Below are positions 6,086 to 10,334 of a stretch of DNA of 10,334 nucleotides, in pieces. The stretch covers positions 1 through 10,334 of the forward strand of contig JAWODG010000128.1 of assembly GCA_046483385.1 (NCBI GenBank), read 5' to 3'. This DNA is from B1Sed10-231 sp046483385 (GTDB lineage: Bacteria; Planctomycetota; Brocadiia; SM23-32). The position numbers and the translations under genes were made by a program. Positions within the stretch are counted from its first letter, which is position 1; each line of letters starts with the position of its first letter. The notes beneath the pieces were generated by a model. It was not told where the DNA came from and made no database searches. It was given only the letters and a program-made list of their open reading frames with translations.

Positions 6086-7207
6086 ATGGACGAACGGAAC
6101 ACAGGACCAGCGGCGGAAGCCGCGTGCTGTTGCAACGCGGCCTCCTGCTGCGACTTCCGTGCGCGGGCGGCCACCTGGCGGGCCGGCTCCGTCGATACCG
6201 ACGCGGGGGCTGTGCCGGCGGTCACCGGGGAACTCTCCTTCTCTGACCGTTTGGGGTCGCTCAAGGCTCGTCTGGGCATCCGACGGATGGACTACACGGT
6301 CCCGCCCGGTCTTTACGCGCTCGGGACGCCGGATGAGGGGTCTCCGGTTCTTGTCACCGCCAACTACAAGATGAGCTTCGACTGCCTGCGGTCGGCCATG
6401 CGGGGGCGCGACGCGTGGCTGCTGGTGCTGGACACGCGGGGCATCAACGTCTGGTGCGCGGCGGGCAAGGGCACGTTCGGGACGGACGAGCTGGTCGCGC
6501 GGGTTGAGTCGGCGGACCTTCCGGAGGTGGTGGACCACGGGACGCTCATCCTGCCGCAGCTCGGCGCGCCCGGCGTAGCGGCGCACGAGGTGCAACAGCG
6601 CACGGGCTTCCGCGTGGTGTACGGTCCCATCCGGGCGGAAGACCTGCCGGAGTTTCTGGACAACGGACTGGAGGCGACCGACCGGATGCGGCTGGTGACG
6701 TTCAGTCTGCCGGAGCGGCTTGTGCTGACGCCGATGGAACTGGTCGGTGGGGCGAAGTACGGACTGCCCGCGGCGGCGGTTCTCGGCGCGGCGGCGGGGT
6801 TCGGCCCGGACGGCTATTCCGTGGCCCGGGCCATGAGCGACGGCGCCCGAGCGGCGGGACTTGTGGTGGTCGGGCTCCTCGGTGGCGCCGTGCTGGCGCC
6901 GGCCCTGCTGCCCGTCTTGCCGGGCCGCGCCTTCAGCCTGAAGGGCGTGTACGTCGGTCTCGTGCTGGGCCTCTGCCACCTCGCCTTGCGGTGGGGGGCT
7001 CTGCAAGGCACGGCCGGAGCGCTGGATGCGGCAGCGTGGCTGTTGCTTCTGCCGGCACTGTGCAGCTTCCTGGCGATGAACTTCACCGGCGCCACGCCCT
7101 ACACGTCGCTGTCGGGGGTGCGCAAGGAGATGGCCCTGGCCGTGCCGCTGCAGGCCGTGGCGGCACTGGTGGGGCTGGGGCTTTGGATTGCCGGTCGGCT
7201 TGTGTGA
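6086..7207 (+). CDS. hgcA: mercury methylation corrinoid protein HgcA
   Basis: HgcA carries a cobalamin-type corrinoid and transfers a methyl group to Hg(II), forming methylmercury; HgcB is its electron donor. The 373-residue protein shows the diagnostic cap-helix motif NVWCAAGKGTFGT (residues 121-133), in which C124 corresponds to the cobalt-ligating Cys93 of Desulfovibrio (Pseudodesulfovibrio) ND132. Other family signatures are LVTANYKMSFD (89-99), LPQLGAPGVAAHEV (156-169), GFRVVYGPI (174-182) and NFTGATPYTSLSGVRKEM (332-349). Five hydrophobic segments follow the corrinoid domain, at about 224-240, 255-278, 285-303, 310-331 and 349-371, as expected for the membrane half. The N-terminus has a cysteine cluster (C14-C16, C21-C22). 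The ATG at 6086 has only a weak Shine-Dalgarno (CGGGA about 8 bases upstream). hgcB starts 16 bases after its stop, so the two form an operon. No frameshift or missing key residue is seen. Confidence 0.97.
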   Translation: MDERNTGPAAEAACCCNAASCCDFRARAATWRAGSVDTDAGAVPAVTGELSFSDRLGSLKARLGIRRMDYTVPPGLYALGTPDEGSPVLVTANYKMSFDCLRSAMRGRDAWLLVLDTRGINVWCAAGKGTFGTDELVARVESADLPEVVDHGTLILPQLGAPGVAAHEVQQRTGFRVVYGPIRAEDLPEFLDNGLEATDRMRLVTFSLPERLVLTPMELVGGAKYGLPAAAVLGAAAGFGPDGYSVARAMSDGARAAGLVVVGLLGGAVLAPALLPVLPGRAFSLKGVYVGLVLGLCHLALRWGALQGTAGALDAAAWLLLLPALCSFLAMNFTGATPYTSLSGVRKEMALAVPLQAVAALVGLGLWIAGRLV

Positions 7208-7223
7208 GGAGCGAGACAGAACC

Positions 7224-7520
7224 ATGCAGGAATTGAGATATCTGCCCGGTGTCGTCAGCCTTGAGCTGGACCGCGAGGCCTGCATCGGCTGCGGCATGTG
7301 CCGGGACGTCTGCCCCCACGCGGTGTTCAACGTGCGGGACGGCAACGCACGCATTGTGGATCGCGACGGGTGCATGGAGTGCGGGGCATGCGCTCGGAAC
7401 TGCCCCGTGGACGCGATCACGGTCGAGGCCGGCGTGGGGTGTGCCATCGCCGTCATCAAGGGCGTCCTGCGCGGCACCGAGCCGAGCTGCGACTGCACCG
7501 ACTCCGACGCCTGCTGCTGA
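7224..7520 (+). CDS. hgcB: mercury methylation ferredoxin HgcB
   Basis: This 98-residue 2[4Fe-4S] ferredoxin is thought to reduce the corrinoid of HgcA for the next methylation cycle. The cluster ligands are C20-C23-C26-C30 (CIGCGMCRDVC) and C50-C53-C56-C60 (CMECGACARNC). Beyond these it has the family-specific C73 in GVGCAIAVIKG and a C-terminal Cys pair (C97, C98), matching the extra C73 and terminal Cys-Cys known for ND132 HgcB; C89 and C91 are additional. The ATG at 7224 is preferred: it lies 16 bases after the hgcA stop, with GAGGAG at 7206-7211, and gives the family's usual length of about 95. An in-frame ATG at 7188 would overlap hgcA and add 12 residues of no family resemblance. It is co-transcribed with hgcA. 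Confidence 0.96.
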   Translation: MQELRYLPGVVSLELDREACIGCGMCRDVCPHAVFNVRDGNARIVDRDGCMECGACARNCPVDAITVEAGVGCAIAVIKGVLRGTEPSCDCTDSDACC

Positions 7521-7709
7521 CGCGGCCGATGAACCGAACGATGCACGGACGCGACGAAGCGCGTCCCTCCGAAACACAAGGGTGGCCGCCGGATGCTGCG
7601 GGTGCGCGAGTCCTCCGAAACGCTGTGTCACTGCGGTTGACCTTCCGACCTCCTCCTTGTAGCCTGCCGCCTTTCTCCCCGTCCTATTCTTGACCGGAGG
7701 GAATCCGCA
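7521..7709. other. spacer between hgcB and the oxidoreductase gene
   Basis: No gene is seen. The spacer contains the hairpin at 7547-7566, a short direct repeat CCTCCGAAAC (7566-7575 and 7612-7621), and a TTGACC at 7637-7642 that could be a -35 box, although the element 17 bases later (TAGCCT) is a poor -10. Confidence 0.5.
7547..7566 (+). terminator. hairpin after hgcB, possible transcription terminator
   Basis: GGACGCG (7547-7553), a 6-base loop ACGAAG and CGCGTCC (7560-7566) form a perfect 7-bp GC-rich stem 27 bases after the hgcB stop. There is no T tract, so it may instead slow RNA decay or be a dispersed palindromic repeat. Confidence 0.4.
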
Positions 7710-8891
7710 GTGGCTGGCAAAGACGAACTGAGAATCGGCGTCATCGGTGCCGGAGGACGCGGCGGACTGGCTGGACACGCCCACGATCCCGACGGCGGAG
7801 TCCGCCTGGTGGCCGGGGCCGATGTCCGTTCCGCTGCCCTCGAACGCTTCCGGGAACGGTATGGCCCGGACGTGCTGGTGACCGACGATTACCGGGAACT
7901 GCTGGCGCGGGGCGACATCGACGCCGTCTTCGTCACCACGCCGGACTACCTCCACGAGGAGCACGCCGTCGCCGCGCTGAACGCGGGCAAGGCCGTCTAC
8001 CTGGAGAAGCCGATGGCCATCACGGTCGAAGGCTGCGACCGCATCCTGCGGACCGCCGTGGAGAACGAAGCAAAGCTCTACCTCGGCCACAACATGCGCC
8101 ACATGAGCTACATCATGAAGATGAAGGAACTCATCGACGACGGCGCCATCGGGCAGGTGAAGGCGGGCTGGTGCCGGCACTTCGTGGCCTACGGGGGGGA
8201 CGCCTACTTCAAGGACTGGCACGCCGAGCGGGAGAAGTCCACCGGCCTGCTGCTGCAGAAGGGGGCCCACGACATCGACATCCTGCACTGGCTCTGCGGC
8301 GGTTACAGCCGACGGGTCAACGCCATGGGCGGGCTGACCCTGTACAATCGAATCGAGGACCGCCACGACCCCACCGAGCGCGGGGATGCCTCGTGGAGCA
8401 TGGACAACTGGCCCCCGCTGTCCCAAGAGGGGCTCAATCCCATTATCGACGTCGAGGACATCAGCATGATGCTGATGCGGCTCGACAGCGGAGCGTTCGC
8501 CTCCTACCAGCAGTGCCATTACACGCCGGACGCGTGGCGGAACTACACCATCATCGGCACCGAGGGGCGCCTCGAGAACTTCGGCGTGCGGCCCGGCCAC
8601 AGCGTCGTCAGGTTGTGGAACCGCCGCACCTCTTACAACCCCTACGGCGACAAGCAGTTCTTCATCCCGCCGGTCGAGGGCGGACACGGCGGGGCGGACC
8701 CCGGCATCGTGGCGGAGTTCGTGCGCTACGTGCGGGAGGGGGGCAGGGTGCGGACCTCCCCCATTGCCGCACGCAACAGCGTGGCGGCCGGCTGCGCGGC
8801 CACGCATTCCCTGCGCAACGGTGGCGTGCCGGTGGACGTGCCGCCCGTGGAGCCGGAGGTGGAAGAGTATTTCTCCCGCGAGAGCCTGTAG
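7710..8891 (+). CDS. Gfo/Idh/MocA family NAD(P)-dependent oxidoreductase
   Basis: This 393-residue protein has an N-terminal Rossmann fold with GVIGAGGRGG (residues 10-19), then DIDAVFVTTPDYLH (69-82) and the family's catalytic LEKP motif (98-101; K100). The C-terminal substrate domain has KGAHDIDILHWL (184-195), with H187 and D188/D190 near the expected catalytic histidine position. Such enzymes oxidise or reduce sugars, inositols or sugar acids; this long form with the YGGDAYFKDWHAE segment is common in planctomycete-like genomes, and I cannot name the substrate. It has no signal peptide, so it is probably cytoplasmic. The start is GTG 7710, with a strong GGAGG at 7696-7700 (9-base spacing). 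It lies 189 bases after hgcB and is probably a separate transcription unit. Confidence 0.92.
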   Translation: MAGKDELRIGVIGAGGRGGLAGHAHDPDGGVRLVAGADVRSAALERFRERYGPDVLVTDDYRELLARGDIDAVFVTTPDYLHEEHAVAALNAGKAVYLEKPMAITVEGCDRILRTAVENEAKLYLGHNMRHMSYIMKMKELIDDGAIGQVKAGWCRHFVAYGGDAYFKDWHAEREKSTGLLLQKGAHDIDILHWLCGGYSRRVNAMGGLTLYNRIEDRHDPTERGDASWSMDNWPPLSQEGLNPIIDVEDISMMLMRLDSGAFASYQQCHYTPDAWRNYTIIGTEGRLENFGVRPGHSVVRLWNRRTSYNPYGDKQFFIPPVEGGHGGADPGIVAEFVRYVREGGRVRTSPIAARNSVAAGCAATHSLRNGGVPVDVPPVEPEVEEYFSRESL

Positions 8892-9003
8892 AGTCGGGTG
8901 GACGGCTCAGGCACTGCATCTCAAAGCGTTCTGCGTGTGTGAGCGCGCCGGGAGGCAGCGGCAGACAATGGCCCAGGGCGTCATCCCTCACTCCTACCAT
9001 GTT

Positions 9004-9018
9004 CTGGCCATTGGCCAG
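9004..9018. promoter_or_regulatory. 15-bp palindrome, possible operator
   Basis: CTGGCCA, one central T and TGGCCAG form a perfect inverted repeat. It has the size of a dimeric regulator site but lies about 440 bases upstream of the nearest promoter candidate on the right and 113 bases after the previous gene. A regulatory role is a guess. Confidence 0.25.
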
Positions 9019-9111
9019 TCTCCGCGCTTCGGACCTGTCTTTGCGGGGCCCTGCTGGCCGACCAGGTTTCGTGCTGTGATCCAATGAACACGCCGGGACG
9101 ACCTGAGCGGA

Positions 9112-9153
9112 GCTCTGTGGATTATCGAGCCCGCCGTTCCGGCGGAACAGAGC
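9112..9153. repeat. two-tier stem-loop
   Basis: An outer stem GCTCTGT (9112-9118) with ACAGAGC (9147-9153) encloses an inner stem CCGCC (9131-9135), loop GTTCC, GGCGG (9141-9145), with a 12-base bulge on the left side. There is no T tract after it. Confidence 0.55.
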
Positions 9154-9265
9154 ACCGCTTTCGCTTTCCGGAGCGCCCCCCGCTCCTCCCGGCAACTGCA
9201 GAGCCTGAGTGGCCTTTCGTTGGCTCTAAAGCGGCGCCCCGCTCCGCTCTACGCCGCACTCCAGG

Positions 9266-9287
9266 GCCGGCCGCCGGCGCGGCCGGC
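9266..9287. repeat. GC-rich hairpin
   Basis: GCCGGCC (9266-9272) and GGCCGGC (9281-9287) form a 7-bp stem around the 8-base GCCGGCGC. No T tract follows. Confidence 0.5.
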
Positions 9288-9362
9288 AGGACGCCACAAT
9301 GGGTCATCGGACTTGCTCAGGGGCAGCGCCGACGACAGGTTGATTTGCAATGCCCCGACGGC

Positions 9363-9392
9363 GAGCAAGAGTAAGAGCACGAGATCGAGCAC
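9363..9392. repeat. hexamer array, five GAGNNN units
   Basis: Five consecutive hexamers begin with GAG: GAGCAA, GAGTAA, GAGCAC, GAGATC, GAGCAC, followed by GATGGC. The six-base phase is clear but the second half of each unit varies. It lies in non-coding DNA; on either strand it is not part of a believable gene. Confidence 0.6.
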
Positions 9393-9458
9393 GATGGCAT
9401 GGCACGGGCGCCAGGCACACGCCATGGAACGATGTGCGCGCTGGCCATGGGCGATTCC

Positions 9459-9487
9459 TTGAACGTTCCGCGCAGCAGGTTTACACT
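9459..9487 (+). promoter_or_regulatory. sigma70-like promoter of the second oxidoreductase gene
   Basis: TTGAAC (9459-9464; 4 of 6) and TACACT (9482-9487; 4 of 6) are separated by 17 bases. They are followed, after a leader of about 33 bases, by a ribosome binding site GGAGG (9518-9522) and the ATG at 9527. Confidence 0.4.
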
Positions 9488-9526
9488 GCCCGGCGAGCGA
9501 TTGACACCTATCCGGACGGAGGCACC

Positions 9527-10240
9527 ATGGACGAAGTCAGAACCTGTATCGTGGGCATGGGCATCGGCCGCCCCAACGGGCGGGCCATCGCCGCGAACGA
9601 GCGCGGCCGGGTGACGGCCCTCTGCGACATCGTGGAAGAGAAGATGGAGGAGTTCGCGGAGGAACTCCCCGAGCCGGTCAAGCTTTACACCGACTACGAG
9701 GAGATGTGCGAGGACCCGGAGATCGACGCGGTCTTTGTGGGCACGCCCAACCAGCTTCACGTGCCGGTGGCACTGGAGGCCATCCGCAATGAGAAGCACG
9801 TGCTGGTCACCAAACCGCTTTCGGACTCGCTGGATGCCGCGCGAGAGGTGGTCGAGGCGGCCGAGTCCGCGGGGGTAGTGGGCATGATGTCGCTGTCCAC
9901 GAGGTTCTCGGCGGGCGTCCGCTATCTTGCCGACCTGGCCGAACAGGGGGACTTCGGGGAACTCTACTACGGCCGGGCCCGCAGCATCAGGCGCAGCGGC
10001 ATCCCCGACTGGAGTCTCGGGTTCATCCAGGAGGGCGGGGGCGCGTTCCGGGACATGGGCGTGCACGTGCTGGACTCGGCCTGGTGGCTGATGGGCATGC
10101 CGCGGCCGGTGAGCGTGAGCGGCGTCGCCGGCGCGAAGTTCGGACCCCGCGGTCGGGGATACTGGAACTACAAAGAGCCCGAGGAGGAGTTCTACAGCCA
10201 GTATGCGGCCGACGACTACGGGCAACCACGGCCTGCATAG
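9527..10240 (+). CDS. Gfo/Idh/MocA family oxidoreductase, 3' end lost at a junction
   Basis: This has an N-terminal Rossmann domain with IVGMGIGRPNG (residues 8-18), IDAVFVGTPNQLH (66-78) and the catalytic motif VTKPLSD (94-100; K96), then GGGAFRDMGVHVLDSAWWLMG split over 170-190 with D176, G178 and H180 in the family's D-x-G-x-H pattern. Substrate is unknown; it is only distantly similar to the oxidoreductase at 7710-8891. The start at 9527 has GGAGG 4 bases upstream, and earlier in-frame starts add an arginine-rich, non-family extension. Family resemblance ends at about residue 232 (AADDYG, base 10222); the last few codons to the stop at 10240 are thrS sequence read in the wrong frame. At least a third of the protein is therefore missing, through a chimeric join rather than a natural stop. 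Confidence 0.85.
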   Translation: MDEVRTCIVGMGIGRPNGRAIAANERGRVTALCDIVEEKMEEFAEELPEPVKLYTDYEEMCEDPEIDAVFVGTPNQLHVPVALEAIRNEKHVLVTKPLSDSLDAAREVVEAAESAGVVGMMSLSTRFSAGVRYLADLAEQGDFGELYYGRARSIRRSGIPDWSLGFIQEGGGAFRDMGVHVLDSAWWLMGMPRPVSVSGVAGAKFGPRGRGYWNYKEPEEEFYSQYAADDYGQPRPA

Positions 10241-10314
10241 CTACCGTGACCTGCCGATCCGCTACGGCGAGTTCGGCTCCTGCCACCGCAACGAGCCCTC
10301 GGGCGCTCTGCACG
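10224..10314 (+). pseudogene. thrS (threonyl-tRNA synthetase) fragment, misjoined
   Basis: Frame 3 reads NHGLHS, then YRDLPIRYGEFGSCHRNEP and SGALH. This is the class II motif 2 region of threonyl-tRNA synthetase, including the ATP-contacting Arg of HRNE. No gene start is present: the fragment begins inside the oxidoreductase reading frame, in a different phase, and breaks off at 10314. Homology is very strong for such a short piece. It cannot be functional in this setting. Confidence 0.85.
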
Positions 10315-10334
10315 CGCAGGATGCCGTGCAGAGC
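10305..10334. repeat. terminal fold-back (inverted repeat) at contig end
   Basis: GCTCTGCACG (10305-10314) is matched by CGTGCAGAGC (10325-10334). The reverse complement of 10315-10334 continues the thrS frame as GALHGILR, exactly what should follow SGALH. So the last 20 bases are the opposite strand of the missing continuation, a fold-back typical of assembly or amplification artefacts. Confidence 0.85.

Larger units (their letters stand above)
8892..9526. other. 635-base non-coding region between the two oxidoreductase genes
   Basis: I see no supportable gene on either strand; the open frames here are short and shadow-like. The region contains a 15-bp palindrome, two hairpins, a GAG-phased hexamer array and, at its right end, a promoter. 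These are listed separately. Confidence 0.55.

Noticed and set aside
5873..7579. 568-residue open frame on the minus strand opposite hgcAB
   Set aside because: It is a shadow frame in GC-rich DNA: low-complexity Arg/His/Pro/Gln content and no family motif, lying exactly opposite the confident hgcAB genes.
7083..8807. 574-residue open frame on the minus strand opposite hgcB and the oxidoreductase
   Set aside because: The codon phase mirrors the plus-strand oxidoreductase, and the product has no recognisable motif.
8171..9079. 302-residue plus-strand open frame overlapping the oxidoreductase in another frame
   Set aside because: The translation is Arg/Gly/Pro-rich and overlaps a well-supported gene for most of its length.
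9122..9307. 61-residue minus-strand open frame
   Set aside because: It is short and compositionally biased, lies over hairpins, and has no ribosome binding site or family resemblance.
9501..9506. Perfect TTGACA -35 hexamer
   Set aside because: No -10-like sequence lies 16-18 bases downstream; that position falls on the start codon of the gene.
9317..10225. 302-residue minus-strand open frame opposite the second oxidoreductase
   Set aside because: Antisense shadow; its C-terminal run of Ser/Cys comes from the GAG-phased hexamer array.

Overview
This is a GC-rich bacterial window, most likely a whole metagenomic contig, because both ends carry unrelated gene fragments and the right end folds back on itself. 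The gene content points to the Planctomycetes/PVC group or a neighbouring phylum such as Hydrogenedentes: RHS cores of the 'QERDLN...GACTVLD...LDAESGLMQYR' type, several Gfo/Idh/MocA oxidoreductases, a xylose-isomerase-like TIM barrel and palindrome-rich spacers. This assignment is an inference from content; no rRNA or tRNA is present to test it.

The central feature is a complete mercury-methylation pair, hgcA (6086-7207) and hgcB (7224-7520). HgcA is a corrinoid protein with the diagnostic cap-helix motif NVWCAAGK and five membrane segments. HgcB is a small 2[4Fe-4S] ferredoxin with the extra cysteine at position 73 and a terminal Cys-Cys. Together they would let the host convert Hg(II) to methylmercury. 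A good sigma70-like promoter lies just upstream of hgcA.

Layout. 1-193: mosaic of a recF-like and an ilvD-like fragment, probably a misassembly. 194-3877: two RHS C-terminal 'tips', each with a different unrecognised C-terminal domain and each followed by a different lipoprotein gene, read here as tandem toxin-tip/immunity modules; the second tip looks like a silent orphan cassette. 3946-4438: frameshifted remnant of an IS110-family transposase on the minus strand, abutting the stop codon of the next gene. 4439-5284: minus-strand sugar-phosphate isomerase/epimerase-like TIM barrel. 5285-6085: 800-base non-coding region with REP-like hairpins, a terminator-shaped hairpin and an exact 21-bp direct repeat near each edge. 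6086-7520: hgcAB. 7710-8891: Gfo/Idh/MocA oxidoreductase. 8892-9526: non-coding with hairpins, a hexamer array and a promoter. 9527 onward: second Gfo/Idh/MocA oxidoreductase, cut near 10222 by a join to a thrS fragment, which itself ends in an inverted copy of its last bases.

The isomerase and the two oxidoreductases look like parts of a carbohydrate-catabolic repertoire and have no obvious mechanistic link to mercury methylation. No arsR-like regulator, mer gene or CRISPR array is visible.
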